64,000 bases of DNA from Parabacteroides distasonis. Its GTDB lineage: Bacteria; Bacteroidota; Bacteroidia; Bacteroidales; Tannerellaceae. Below the pieces are notes generated by a model that saw only the letters and a list, made by a program, of their open reading frames with translations, ran no database searches and was not told the DNA's origin. This document shows, piece after piece, positions 37,840-47,470 of the stretch. The DNA lies in assembly GCA_015060925.1 (NCBI GenBank), contig SUXM01000013.1, positions 1-64,000 of the forward strand, written 5' to 3'. Every line of letters starts with the position of its first letter. Position 1 is the first letter of the stretch. A program made the translations under genes and the position numbers.

Positions 37840-38877
37840 TTATAGTTGAGGAAAAGTCCGTTTCCTTTGTAGATAAAAAGATAAAATCAGACTCTTTTCA
37901 CGAAGTTCCGGAATCTTATGTACAATAGTTTTGGAAAGGTTCTCTTTACGTACCGGTTCGTAGGTTGGCTTTAATGCGTAAAAGGCTTTTCTTGCCTCGT
38001 AAACTGCTCGAGCATTGGAATAATGACCAGATAAAAAGAATTTGGTCGCAGCTATATAATCTAGCCAAAAGCGGCAACGCATGACATGCTTTAACTCTTT
38101 TTCCGGGAGATTTTTATATAGCATAAGGAGATTGTTGCGGAAGTTAAGGAAAGTCTTGCGAGGGCTTTCGACATTCAAGGTTGCTCCTCCTACATGGTAA
38201 ACTATGGAGGAAGGGGTACATACCAAACGATATCCTCTTGAGCGCAATCGCCAACATAAGTCGATCTCTTCTTGATGAGCAAAGAATCCGGAGTCTAATC
38301 CTCCAACCTTTTTATATAACTCTGTACGGATAAACAGACAAGCACCGGTCGCCCATAATAGGTCTGTTGGGGTGTCATATTGTCCAAGATCTTTCTCTAC
38401 GATGTGCAAGACACGCCCTCTGCAATAGGGGTAACCATAACGGTCCATAAATCCTCCGGCTGCTCCAGCATATTCAAAGTATGTTTTATTACGTTGAGCG
38501 AGTATTTTGGGTTGTACTCCAGCTATATCGGGGTTTGCTTCCATTGTGGACAATGGTTCTTTTACCCAACCTGGTGTTACCTCTACATCGCTATTTAACA
38601 ATACGGTGTATTTATGGTTGATTTGTTTGAGGGCTTGGTTATATCCTTCTGCAAACCCATAATTCTTGTCTAACAAAATAAGGTGGACAGTCGGAAATTT
38701 TTCTCTTAACATGGAAACCGATTGATCACTTGATCCGTTGTCTGCAACAATTATGTCTGCCAGGTCAGTAGGGGTATGAGTAATGACAGAGGGAAGAAAC
38801 TTTTCCATGAGTGCTTGACCATTCCAATTAAGGATAACGACTGCGATTTTTTTTGTTTGATTATGAATCATGTTCAT
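37840..38877 (-). CDS. Glycosyltransferase family 2 protein
   Basis: 345 residues. GT-A fold with VVILNWNGQALM, the nucleotide-binding ADNGSSDQSV and LLNSDVEV in place of DxD, then LWATGACLFIR and EEIDLCWRLRSRGY of the acceptor side. It resembles rhamnosyl/glycosyl transferases (WcaA/RfbF-like) of surface glycans. No membrane helix. Starts at M1 or M3. It follows the LpxL-like gene by 14 bases and probably acts on the outer surface glycolipid, but no particular product can be named. Confidence 0.85.
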   Translation of the reverse strand: MNMIHNQTKKIAVVILNWNGQALMEKFLPSVITHTPTDLADIIVADNGSSDQSVSMLREKFPTVHLILLDKNYGFAEGYNQALKQINHKYTVLLNSDVEVTPGWVKEPLSTMEANPDIAGVQPKILAQRNKTYFEYAGAAGGFMDRYGYPYCRGRVLHIVEKDLGQYDTPTDLLWATGACLFIRTELYKKVGGLDSGFFAHQEEIDLCWRLRSRGYRLVCTPSSIVYHVGGATLNVESPRKTFLNFRNNLLMLYKNLPEKELKHVMRCRFWLDYIAATKFFLSGHYSNARAVYEARKAFYALKPTYEPVRKENLSKTIVHKIPELREKSLILSFYLQRKRTFPQL

Positions 38878-38891
38878 CTTTACCTTTTTGC

Positions 38892-39785
38892 TTAAATAGA
38901 TTGTTCGCTTCGTTTATACTTCCATCTTTTATGTGTCCAAAGCCATCCAGCAGGATTTCTTAGGATACATTTCTCCATGAGTCGTGCATATTGTTCGGTG
39001 ATCCAGTTTTCAGGAACCTCTTTAGGAGTTTCTGTAAGAAGTTTCATGTCTACCGTATAATATCCCCGTTTTACTTGTTGGGTATCCAAAAAGATGACAG
39101 GTAAATCTAATTTTCTTGCCAATCGCTCTGGCCCGGTCAAGATTGATGAGTCTTGATTCAAGAAAGTAGTCCAGTAATGCAAATTATTACGGCTGGGAGT
39201 TTGGTCTGCAATAAAGATTACGACACTTGGTGTTTTATCTTTTTTAAGCTGTATAACTTCTCGAACTGTTTCCTGTTTTTTGATCCCGTATGATCCAAAT
39301 TGAGTTCGTAAATGGATAAAAAGTTGGTCAAAGGCTTTATTGCTTAAGGGGCGGTATATTTGGTAGATTCGTGAGTTTTTAAAACGGGTAGTAGATCCAG
39401 AGAACCATTCCCAGTTCCCATAATGCCCCATCAATAAAATAAAGCAAGTATGCCCCTTTTCCATTAGTCGGTCGACCAATTCAGGATTCTTTAAATAGGC
39501 TCGTTGTTGTAATTCCTCAAGTGAGATATGGGCTAATTTGATCGTCTCAACAATGTAGTCTGCAAAATGGTGGTAAAAAGCACGTTCCAGCTGAAGTCGT
39601 TGTTCTCCAGACTTATTCGGAAAAGCTGCTTTCATGTTCTGATGTACCACTTTTACCCTATAACGAACGACTTTATAGATGATAACATACAGTATGTCTG
39701 ATAACAGGTATAAAGCCTTCATGGGTAATAAGGCGTGAATTTTTACCCAACTATATAGAAGTGCGTATTGTAATTTATTCCACAT
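38892..39785 (-). CDS. LpxL/HtrB-family lipid A acyltransferase
   Basis: 297 residues. An N-terminal amphipathic/membrane segment (about 15-40) is followed by the HX4E catalytic motif (MGHYGNWEW, His near residue 118) and a second conserved block IYRPLSNKAFDQLF, ending ADQTPSR. Such enzymes add secondary acyl chains to lipid A at the inner membrane. The gene overlaps the mtaB stop by 11 bases and precedes the glycosyltransferase. Confidence 0.88.
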   Translation of the reverse strand: MWNKLQYALLYSWVKIHALLPMKALYLLSDILYVIIYKVVRYRVKVVHQNMKAAFPNKSGEQRLQLERAFYHHFADYIVETIKLAHISLEELQQRAYLKNPELVDRLMEKGHTCFILLMGHYGNWEWFSGSTTRFKNSRIYQIYRPLSNKAFDQLFIHLRTQFGSYGIKKQETVREVIQLKKDKTPSVVIFIADQTPSRNNLHYWTTFLNQDSSILTGPERLARKLDLPVIFLDTQQVKRGYYTVDMKLLTETPKEVPENWITEQYARLMEKCILRNPAGWLWTHKRWKYKRSEQSI

Positions 39786-41094
39786 AAGTAGTTAGAGCAG
39801 TTTGATCTTCATTCCATCCTCCTAATGTTATCTCTTTAGTTACATTAATTAAAGAATGGTCGTATGGTATTTCAACTTTGATATAGTTTTCTGTAAAGCC
39901 ATGCATCATTCCCCCTTTACGTGTATGTTCAAACAAAACGTTGGCCTTTTGTCCGATATGTGATTCGTAGAAGGCATGTAGCTTTTGTTCTGAAATATCT
40001 AATAATTGTTGGCTTCGGACATGTTTGTCTTTGGGGTCAACGATGTAGTCAATCTTCAAAGCTTGTGTGCCAGGGCGTTCGGAGTAGCTGAATACATGTA
40101 GTTGGCTGATGTCTAAACTTTGAATGAAACGGCGAGCCTCTTCAAAATGGGCAGGCGTTTCTCCTCGAGTCCCTACGATTACATCCACACCGATGAATGC
40201 ATGTGGCATGTTTTCCTTGATTTTTTCAATCTTATGGCGAAATAGGGCAGTGTCGTAACGGCGACGCATCAGTTTTAGAATGGCATCACTTCCGCTTTGT
40301 AGTGGTATATGGAAATGTGGTGCAAAACGTTTGCTTTTTGCTACAAAGTCTATTGCTTCATCAGTGATCAGATTAGGCTCTATGGAAGAGATTCGGTAAC
40401 GAACAATACCTTCTACTTCGTCAAGAGCACGTATCAAGTCTAAGAATGTATCACCGGTGCTTTTACCGAAATCCCCGATGTTGACTCCTGTCAATACAAT
40501 CTCTTTTCCTCCTTTCAAGGCAACTTCTTCAGCCTGTTTGACCATACTTTCAATAGTCCCGTTCCGACTTCTTCCACGTGCGAAAGGTATGGTACAATAA
40601 GAACAGAAGTAATCGCATCCATCTTGCACTTTTAAAAAATGGCGTGTGCGATCGTCTGCAGAACAAGAGGGGGAGAATGAACGAATGTCTTTAGAAGGGG
40701 AAGTAATGATAGTTCCACTATCTTCTTTTTTCTTTAAATCTTTTAGGTACTGTAAGATGTCTAATTTTTGTTCAGCCCCTAATACCAAATCAACCCCTTC
40801 AATATGGGATACCTCTTCTGGTTTAAGTTGTGCATAACAACCGGTTACAACGATGAATGCACCTGGGTGTTGTTTCCCAATCCGACGAATGGCTTGCCGG
40901 CATTTTTTATCGGCAAGTTCAGTGACGGAACAGGTGTTGATAACACATATATCAGCCTTTTCTCCCGGCCTGACTTTCCGTACTCCTTGTTCGGCAAGTG
41001 TTTTGCCAATGGTTGAAGTCTCAGCAAAATTAAGTTTGCAACCTAAAGTATAATAAGCTGCAATCTTATTCTCAAAAACAGTCTTATCAATCAT
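39775..41094 (-). CDS. mtaB: tRNA threonylcarbamoyladenosine methylthiotransferase MtaB
   Basis: 439 residues. N-terminal UPF0004 domain with its iron-sulphur cysteines (YTLGCKLN, NTCSV, VTGCYAQ), then the radical SAM domain with CDYFCSYC (CX3CX2C) and a C-terminal TRAM domain. It thiomethylates ms2t6A37 in tRNAs reading ANN codons. A -7 box TACCTTTG lies at the complement of 41113-41120. It leads the three-gene unit with the lipid A acyltransferase and glycosyltransferase. Confidence 0.92.
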   Translation of the reverse strand: MIDKTVFENKIAAYYTLGCKLNFAETSTIGKTLAEQGVRKVRPGEKADICVINTCSVTELADKKCRQAIRRIGKQHPGAFIVVTGCYAQLKPEEVSHIEGVDLVLGAEQKLDILQYLKDLKKKEDSGTIITSPSKDIRSFSPSCSADDRTRHFLKVQDGCDYFCSYCTIPFARGRSRNGTIESMVKQAEEVALKGGKEIVLTGVNIGDFGKSTGDTFLDLIRALDEVEGIVRYRISSIEPNLITDEAIDFVAKSKRFAPHFHIPLQSGSDAILKLMRRRYDTALFRHKIEKIKENMPHAFIGVDVIVGTRGETPAHFEEARRFIQSLDISQLHVFSYSERPGTQALKIDYIVDPKDKHVRSQQLLDISEQKLHAFYESHIGQKANVLFEHTRKGGMMHGFTENYIKVEIPYDHSLINVTKEITLGGWNEDQTALTTYVE

Positions 41095-41149
41095 TGTTTA
41101 TTAATTATTGCACAAAGGTAACGAAAATATCCTGTGTATTATTATCCAA

Positions 41150-41210
41150 TAATAAAAACAAAGAAGCCGGATGCCTCTGACTAATGTGAATCAGAAACAT
41201 CCGGTTCTTA
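41150..41210 (-). terminator. Terminator of the GH2-ROK-GmhA operon
   Basis: On the minus strand, AAGAACCGGATG and CATCCGGCTTCTT pair around a 24-base loop that contains an inner TCTGA/TCAGA hairpin, followed by TTGTTTTTATT. It lies 18 bases after the stop of the MFS gene and before the mtaB promoter. Confidence 0.85.
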
Positions 41211-41226
41211 TCTTTAACGTTTTCTG

Positions 41227-42402
41227 TTATTCAGCTTTTAATTTGAAACAAAGGAAGAATAGGTAAATCATTCCTGTTGCCAAAACAAGCAATGCGCCTG
41301 TTTGTGATTGAAGGGCGTCTGATGCAACTCCCATAACCAAAGGGAATATCGTTCCGCCAAACAATCCCATTACCATCAAACCTGATATTTCATTCTGGCG
41401 TGAAGGCATGGAAAGTAACGCTTGGGAAAATAACATGGAGAATACGTTGGAATTCCCATATCCAGCTAACGCAATACAAATGTAAAGCATCATTTTCGTA
41501 TCAAACAGTATAAATCCGGATACAGCCAGGAGCATCATGATTACACTTGTAAAGAAGAACTTTTGGGTTGTCCATTTAGCCAGAATCATAGAACCAGTAA
41601 AACATCCGACTGTACGGGCAATAAAGTAAAGGCTGATAGCAAATCCTGCTTGTGTCAGATCCATCCCTAAACGTTCCATTAGAATTTTAGGCATGGTGAT
41701 ATTGAAGCCGACGTCAATACCCACATGACAAACAATACCTAAGAACATCAGCAGGACAAAAGGATTACCTAACAGTCCAAAACATTCACCAAAGGTGGAG
41801 GGTTTAGCCTCTGTTTTTTCCTCTTCGATAGGCGTCATACCTAATAAAAGGATAGCGATGACAGCTATAATCATATAGATAGGGTAGAGGACACGCCAAC
41901 CTAAACCAAAGGCTGGGATGGTTTGAGTAGCACCCCACATGGCTATGTAAGGAGCGAGGAAAGAGGCGATTGCTTTAACAAATTGGCCGAAAGTTAAGCT
42001 GCTGGCCAATTTGTTTCCCCCGATGATGTTTGAAAGAAGCGGATTCAAAGAGGTTTGCATGAATGTATTTCCTATCCCTAATAAGGTGAAGGATAGTAAC
42101 ATGGGAACATAACTAATCCCGAAACATGGAATCAGTAAGGCAATAATTGTTATTATCAAACTCAATAAGACGGTTTTCTTTCTGCCTATCTTATTCATCA
42201 GCATGCCGGTAGGCACAGAGAAGATCAAGAACCAAAAGAAGACCATGGAAGGAAATATATTTGCTTCCGAGTCACTTAACCCTAAGTCTAACTTGATGTA
42301 GTTAGAGGCAATGCCGACCAAATCCACAAAACCCATTGTGAAAAAGACCAACATGATAGGGAAAAGTTTTACATATATATTATTTGTTTTTGCCATTGTC
42401 AA
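41227..42402 (-). CDS. FHS-type major facilitator sugar transporter
   Basis: 391 residues with 12 predicted membrane helices. MFS features are GMLMNKIGRKKTVLL between helices 2 and 3, and NTFMQTSLNPLLSNIIGG, like the FucP/NagP/GluP (FHS) proton-sugar symporters common in Bacteroidetes. It is last of the lacI-ROK-gmhA-GH2 operon, 13 bases after the GH2 gene, so it likely imports the monosaccharide freed by GH2. The sugar is not identified. Confidence 0.87.
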   Translation of the reverse strand: MTMAKTNNIYVKLFPIMLVFFTMGFVDLVGIASNYIKLDLGLSDSEANIFPSMVFFWFLIFSVPTGMLMNKIGRKKTVLLSLIITIIALLIPCFGISYVPMLLSFTLLGIGNTFMQTSLNPLLSNIIGGNKLASSLTFGQFVKAIASFLAPYIAMWGATQTIPAFGLGWRVLYPIYMIIAVIAILLLGMTPIEEEKTEAKPSTFGECFGLLGNPFVLLMFLGIVCHVGIDVGFNITMPKILMERLGMDLTQAGFAISLYFIARTVGCFTGSMILAKWTTQKFFFTSVIMMLLAVSGFILFDTKMMLYICIALAGYGNSNVFSMLFSQALLSMPSRQNEISGLMVMGLFGGTIFPLVMGVASDALQSQTGALLVLATGMIYLFFLCFKLKAE

Positions 42403-42415
42403 GTAACCCCATGAA

Positions 42416-44830
42416 TTATAACGATTGATAAATACCGGTCTTATTTAAAAGCTTTTTGTATTCACTGAAATCAAATGGTGGTTGTCCATACAAATAGTGG
42501 TTAAGTTCTGACTTACCATCTACTTCATATTTGATTAACAACATTCCTTGACCTTGGATTTCCGGAATTTGGCTGATGATTGTCTTTCCGTTTACATCAA
42601 TGAAGAAATCACCTTGATAGTAAACCTTTCCTGATTTTACATCAGTTACGGTAACTTTACCATTTTTGGGTTCTCTGGTATCATTTACAGCTACTAATGG
42701 ATAGAAGCCATCGACTGCATCGTTGATAAATACACAAGCATTGTGTTGTACGTTCTTGATGAAATGATAAGCCAATTTCTTAGAACCATAATAGTCAACA
42801 ACTGCATCGGAGATAATTGGCCAACCATCTTTTACGTTCCACCAGATAATACCGGCTTTGTCGAACTTGCCACCTCTCCAACGTTCTACGAAATACTTCA
42901 TAGCCTCTGCTTGAACAATCTGTGATGCTGTGACGAAGTCTTCCAATTTTTTAGATACAGTACCGAATAATAAACGAATCTGATTTGTCATCAAATCGTT
43001 GCGTTCTGTACGCCAGTTTGTCCAATATTCTGTTGGGAAAGCACGAACCGATTTGGTCATCCATTCATCGTTCCATTTGAAACCTTCAGTCCAAGGATAA
43101 ACACAATCTTTTGTGAACATTTTCTGTAATGATTCCAGGTTTGGGCAACCATGGTAACCGATTTCACTTACGAAACGAGCTTTTTCAGCAGTATAGAAAG
43201 GAGCTTTGTAGTAACCACGTGGTCCCCATAAGTGACGTTCTGGTAGATCGTCTTGTTGGCTACCCAACTCATACGCTTTCGGGCTGAAGTATGGAGAACT
43301 TGGTAAGTATGGACGAGACGGGTCAAATTCAAACAATACCTGCGGGATAGTATGACGGCTGATACGGTCTCTGTTCGGATTTTGACGGAAAGCAGCCAAG
43401 TGCCATACAAAGTTCATATCATTTTCATTATTACCAGACCATAACACCAAAGATGGGTGGCTACGTAGTTTAAGCACAACCGATCTGACCTCTTCTTCAA
43501 CTTTTCTTGCAAATTCATCGTTCTGCGGATAGAAAGAACAAGCCATGGCAAAGTCTTGCCATATCATAATTCCATACTGGTCACATAAATCAAAGAACTC
43601 ATGATCTTCATATACGTTACCACCCCAGCAACGAATCATATTACAGTTCAAATCTTTGACCATATCAACAGTGCTCTTTACGAAAGAGGCATCTTGACTA
43701 TGTAATACACTTAAAGGAACCCAGTTGGTACCACGGACAAATATCTTTTCTCCATTGACGATGAAACAGAAGCGACCATCTTTTTCTGTATTGTCTTCTG
43801 AACGATCTAAGATGATGGTACGGATACCGATCTTACGTTTATCAACAGCAAATACCTCTCCCTTGCTGTTCTGCAAAGAAACTTCAGCATCATAAAGAGC
43901 AGCTTCTCCATAACCATTCGGCCACCAGAAATCTACATTGTCTAAGTAGAAATAAACACGTTGGTTCATGTTGGTCATCGCTATTTCGTAGTTGTAAGCG
44001 GTTTTACCATTACGACTGACATTGATGACAGCTTTCAAATCTTCGTATGCTTCAAACGGAGCTCTAATTTGGATATCAACAGCACCATGAGAACGTTTTC
44101 TCTTTAGATCGACACTGTCTGTAATCCAGAAGACATCAGTGAAACGGATTGGATTGTAGATTTGTAGTTCGACATCTCTCCAAAGGCCGGCACTAACCAA
44201 ACGTGGCATAATGTCCCAACCAAAAGAAGAAGCAGCTTTACGAACATTTACCGTTTCGCCAAAGCCATCACGCATACTGAATGAACCCATGATGTATTTC
44301 TGTCCTTCTAAGACTGAAGAACGGATGATGACTTGGAGTTGGTTTTGCGAACCATCTTTCTTTAACAGTTTGGTGACATCGAAGGTGTGTTCGATCATTT
44401 GGTTGGCTGTAGAGCCTAAATGTTTACCATTCAACCAAACGTCAGACAAGCAGTCAATACCTCCAAAGAAAAGCATGATCTTTTCGCCGGCTTTGGTTTC
44501 TGGAGTTGCGAACTCGCGGCTGTAGCACCATTGGTAGTTTTCGATCTTTCTCAATTTGTTTACATTACTACCAATCATCGGGTCGTCAATCTTTCCGGCA
44601 GCCAACAGGTCAATTTCAACATTGCCAGGAACAGTCGCCTTGATTTCTTGTGGTTGCATCTTGGCAATTTCTGCCGGATCAGTTATTGCTTCGTCCATAT
44701 CGGGCTGTGGCCAATAGCGCAGGTTCCACTGTCCATTTAATGTAACCGTACGGATTGGTGATGCCTGTAGGGATAATCCTGTAAATAACATCAACAACAA
44801 TGCGTACAAAACTTTAAAACGTGTACTCAT
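42416..44830 (-). CDS. Secreted GH2 beta-glycosidase, beta-mannosidase-like
   Basis: 804 residues with a signal peptide (LLLMLFTGLSLQA, cleavage near 23). A jelly-roll domain (WNLRYWPQPDM..., FFGGIDCLSDVWLNG), an immunoglobulin-like domain and a TIM barrel follow (RGTNWVPLS, MIRCWGGNVYEDHEF). GH2 acid/base is Glu469 in WSGNNEN and the nucleophile is Glu556 in FVSEIGYHG. The sequence belongs with beta-mannosidases and exo-beta-glucosaminidases. In the operon it should free the sugar at or outside the periplasm for the transporter. The specificity is open. Confidence 0.88.
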   Translation of the reverse strand: MSTRFKVLYALLLMLFTGLSLQASPIRTVTLNGQWNLRYWPQPDMDEAITDPAEIAKMQPQEIKATVPGNVEIDLLAAGKIDDPMIGSNVNKLRKIENYQWCYSREFATPETKAGEKIMLFFGGIDCLSDVWLNGKHLGSTANQMIEHTFDVTKLLKKDGSQNQLQVIIRSSVLEGQKYIMGSFSMRDGFGETVNVRKAASSFGWDIMPRLVSAGLWRDVELQIYNPIRFTDVFWITDSVDLKRKRSHGAVDIQIRAPFEAYEDLKAVINVSRNGKTAYNYEIAMTNMNQRVYFYLDNVDFWWPNGYGEAALYDAEVSLQNSKGEVFAVDKRKIGIRTIILDRSEDNTEKDGRFCFIVNGEKIFVRGTNWVPLSVLHSQDASFVKSTVDMVKDLNCNMIRCWGGNVYEDHEFFDLCDQYGIMIWQDFAMACSFYPQNDEFARKVEEEVRSVVLKLRSHPSLVLWSGNNENDMNFVWHLAAFRQNPNRDRISRHTIPQVLFEFDPSRPYLPSSPYFSPKAYELGSQQDDLPERHLWGPRGYYKAPFYTAEKARFVSEIGYHGCPNLESLQKMFTKDCVYPWTEGFKWNDEWMTKSVRAFPTEYWTNWRTERNDLMTNQIRLLFGTVSKKLEDFVTASQIVQAEAMKYFVERWRGGKFDKAGIIWWNVKDGWPIISDAVVDYYGSKKLAYHFIKNVQHNACVFINDAVDGFYPLVAVNDTREPKNGKVTVTDVKSGKVYYQGDFFIDVNGKTIISQIPEIQGQGMLLIKYEVDGKSELNHYLYGQPPFDFSEYKKLLNKTGIYQSL

Positions 44831-44858
44831 AATGTAGTTAAATTAAAAATGTTTGTAA

Positions 44859-45449
44859 TCAATATAGTATTCCCTTTTTATCCAGTAAGTTTTCCACAGC
44901 TTCAATTAGGATGTGGATTACTTTTATATGTATCTCCTGTACTCTGTCGGAGTATTTGCCACCTTGTGCACAAACATAGACATCTGATAAATCGATAGCC
45001 TGCTGTGCCATCTTTCCTGTCAAACAGATGACGGACATCCCTTTTTTCTTGGCCTCTTCCATGGCTTTAAGTACATTGACAGAGGTCCCACTGGTGGTAA
45101 TAGCCAATAGTACATCTCCCTCTTTTCCTACAGATTCCACATAGCGGGAGAAGATATATTCAAAGCCGAAATCGTTAGCTACGCAGGTGATGTAAGCTGG
45201 GTCATTGATGGAAATAGCCGGGAAAGGCAGACGGTTATGTCTGTAACGTCCGGTTAGCTCTTCTGCAAAATGGGTGGCATCACATAAAGAACCTCCATTT
45301 CCGCAGGAGATTACTTTATTCCCTTTTTCTAATGCATCAGCGATAAGTGTAGCAGCTTTCTCTATGATTGAGACTGATTCGGGATTGTTCAGGAAGCGAT
45401 TCAGAACTTCCGAACACTCATTTAAACTGTTCTGTATTAAGTTTTTCAT
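44859..45449 (-). CDS. gmhA: Sedoheptulose-7-phosphate isomerase
   Basis: 196 residues. One SIS domain; the sequence aligns throughout with E. coli GmhA (CGNGGSLCDATHFAEELTGR near 49-68 and QEIHIKVIHILI near the end). Metal and catalytic residues are preserved: His60, Glu64, Gln171 and His179. GmhA interconverts sedoheptulose 7-phosphate and D-glycero-D-manno-heptose 7-phosphate. In LPS synthesis it works with HldE and GmhB, neither of which is present here. It lies between a sugar kinase (4 bases upstream) and a glycosidase, which points to a catabolic or dual role. Confidence 0.9.
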   Translation of the reverse strand: MKNLIQNSLNECSEVLNRFLNNPESVSIIEKAATLIADALEKGNKVISCGNGGSLCDATHFAEELTGRYRHNRLPFPAISINDPAYITCVANDFGFEYIFSRYVESVGKEGDVLLAITTSGTSVNVLKAMEEAKKKGMSVICLTGKMAQQAIDLSDVYVCAQGGKYSDRVQEIHIKVIHILIEAVENLLDKKGILY

Positions 45450-45453
45450 ATTT

Positions 45454-46416
45454 TTATTTTATGGTTGCAACTGATAAGGCGGCATAATCCCCAATGTTCT
45501 CTTCCAATACGGCCGGTTTGATTTGGCAAACGGCGTAGGCTTGCGGTAATGCCTCTTTTTCTAAAACTTCTCTTACATATTTTTCCATTAATTGATTGGC
45601 ACGGGTGTAGATACTACCAATGACGATCATGTCCGGGTTCAACAGGTCGATCACGATGGCAAGCCCTTTTCCTAAATAGGTGGCAGATATACGATAAATC
45701 TTTTGAGCCAACTCGTCGCCTTGGAATGCGGCCTCAGCAACCTGTTGGGCTGTGATCTCATTAATCTGTTCACGGCTGCACCAATTTACAGTCTCACCTA
45801 ACTGGAATTTTTCCATCACCATCAACCGAGCGAGCTGTGAAATACCCCCTCCGCTACAGAAACCTTCAAAGGATCCGGATTTACCATAGCCAACAGGTCC
45901 ATAATCTCCTAAACGGATATGTCCTAATTCGCCGGCATTGCTGTTGGTACCGGCATATAATTGGCCATTTAAAATCAAGCCGGCTCCTAAGCCTGTCCCG
46001 AAAGTAAGGAATACCATGTTTTGAGTTCCACGACCTGCTCCCATCCGCCATTCTGCCAAAGCACAAGCGTTCGCATCATTTTGTAGATAAACCGGGACAT
46101 GATAATAGTTTTCAAAGAAATCAACGATGGCAATCTCATCCCATCCTGGCAGGTTAGGAGGAGAGAGGATGACCCCTTTATGACTGTCTAACGGACCTCC
46201 ACAGCTGATACCCATAGAGGATATGTCTGATGCTTTCAAATGATGAGTTTCCAATATTCGGTCAATAAGTTCTCTTAATTGTAACAGGGTTTCCTGTGGT
46301 TTGCCTGTCTTTATCTTTTCTTTTGCCACTAACCGGATATTCTCTCCGTCATAAAGTCCGTAACTGATGGCACATTTGGTGCCTCCAACGTCAATGCCTA
46401 TAATGTGTTTTTCCAT
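45454..46416 (-). CDS. ROK-family sugar kinase
   Basis: 320 residues. ATP motif DVGGTK (9-14), catalytic Asp114 in QNDANA, and GELGHIRL (162-169). The zinc motif CxCGxxGCxE is changed: the Cys positions are Val175, Tyr177 and Ser182 while Glu184 remains. Hence zinc is probably not bound. ROK kinases phosphorylate the terminal hydroxyl of hexoses or N-acetylhexosamines; here a heptose is possible. It is translationally close to gmhA (4 bases), which fits a kinase-isomerase pair. Confidence 0.88.
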   Translation of the reverse strand: MEKHIIGIDVGGTKCAISYGLYDGENIRLVAKEKIKTGKPQETLLQLRELIDRILETHHLKASDISSMGISCGGPLDSHKGVILSPPNLPGWDEIAIVDFFENYYHVPVYLQNDANACALAEWRMGAGRGTQNMVFLTFGTGLGAGLILNGQLYAGTNSNAGELGHIRLGDYGPVGYGKSGSFEGFCSGGGISQLARLMVMEKFQLGETVNWCSREQINEITAQQVAEAAFQGDELAQKIYRISATYLGKGLAIVIDLLNPDMIVIGSIYTRANQLMEKYVREVLEKEALPQAYAVCQIKPAVLEENIGDYAALSVATIK

Positions 46417-46440
46417 GTGAATAATTTTTTATAATTGTTA

Positions 46441-47460
46441 TTATCTATCTCTAAAAGTGATGGAACAGGAAAGTTGTCGGGACTGTATTTTGGGGTAATC
46501 CCTTTTTGTCTGTCTCTGTTCGATTTGTTGAGTCAACATATTGACTATCTCTCGGCTCATATCTTCTATCGGCATACGTGCCGTATGGATTTGAGGAGCC
46601 AATACTCTAAATGTCGGAATATCATGAATACAGGCTAAACCAAATTCCTGATTGAAAAGGATTCCTTTTTCATGGAAGTATTGAAAAGCTTCCAATGCTA
46701 AAATATGTGTAGTGAAAAAGAAACCATTGACATCTGATATCTCATGGAAGATACGATCTAAAACCTCTACAATGTTATTTCGATAGTTTTTAAAACTAAC
46801 CTCTCCATATAGTCTTGGGTCAATAGGCAATCTGTTTTCTATGAATGCCCGTGTGTAACCATCATGTCGCATACTCATTGTTTTCAAATAGGAGTTGGTG
46901 GTGATGACTGCTATCCGCTGATGCCCTTGTTGGATTAGATGATTGACTAATTGATAGCTACTTTCTTCATTATCTATAATTACGTAAGGAATTTTTAATT
47001 CCGGGTAGTAACGGTCAAAAGTAACAAAGGGATACCCCTCTTCTAACAATTGGATGATTTTCGTAGGAGAGTGTTTGGTTGGAGCAATGATGATACCATC
47101 GACCTGCCTTGCCCGAAAAATCTCTATCATGCGTTCCTCGCGCTCTTTCTCAGAACCGGAGCTGGTAATCATTAAGGAATATCCCTGTTTTTCCACCTCT
47201 ATCTCAATCTCTTTTGCCATTTGGGAATAGAAACTGTCACTAATGTCCGGAAGAATTAATCCAATCGTGCCAGATTGCCCTGTATTCAAGCTTCTTGCCA
47301 ATAAATTGGGTTGATAGTTCATCTCTTTGGCGCACATGAGAATCTTTTCTTGGGTGGAAAGGCTAATCCCTTTTTCTTCTCCTTTACCGGAGAGAACCCA
47401 TGACACGGTAGTTTTAGATACGTGCAATTTTTGTGCGATGTCTTTTAGTGATGTTCTCAT
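46441..47460 (-). CDS. LacI-family transcriptional repressor
   Basis: 339 residues from the ATG at 47460; the frame extends upstream through the operator and is not used. The helix-turn-helix (MRTSLKDIAQKLHVSKTTVS) and hinge are followed by a periplasmic-binding-type sensor domain (about 60-335). A 20-base palindrome at 47471-47490 sits directly before the start codon and suggests autoregulation of this operon. First gene of the operon; the next gene begins 24 bases after its stop. Confidence 0.92.
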   Translation of the reverse strand: MRTSLKDIAQKLHVSKTTVSWVLSGKGEEKGISLSTQEKILMCAKEMNYQPNLLARSLNTGQSGTIGLILPDISDSFYSQMAKEIEIEVEKQGYSLMITSSGSEKEREERMIEIFRARQVDGIIIAPTKHSPTKIIQLLEEGYPFVTFDRYYPELKIPYVIIDNEESSYQLVNHLIQQGHQRIAVITTNSYLKTMSMRHDGYTRAFIENRLPIDPRLYGEVSFKNYRNNIVEVLDRIFHEISDVNGFFFTTHILALEAFQYFHEKGILFNQEFGLACIHDIPTFRVLAPQIHTARMPIEDMSREIVNMLTQQIEQRQTKRDYPKIQSRQLSCSITFRDR

Positions 47461-47470
47461 GTTATCAGAT

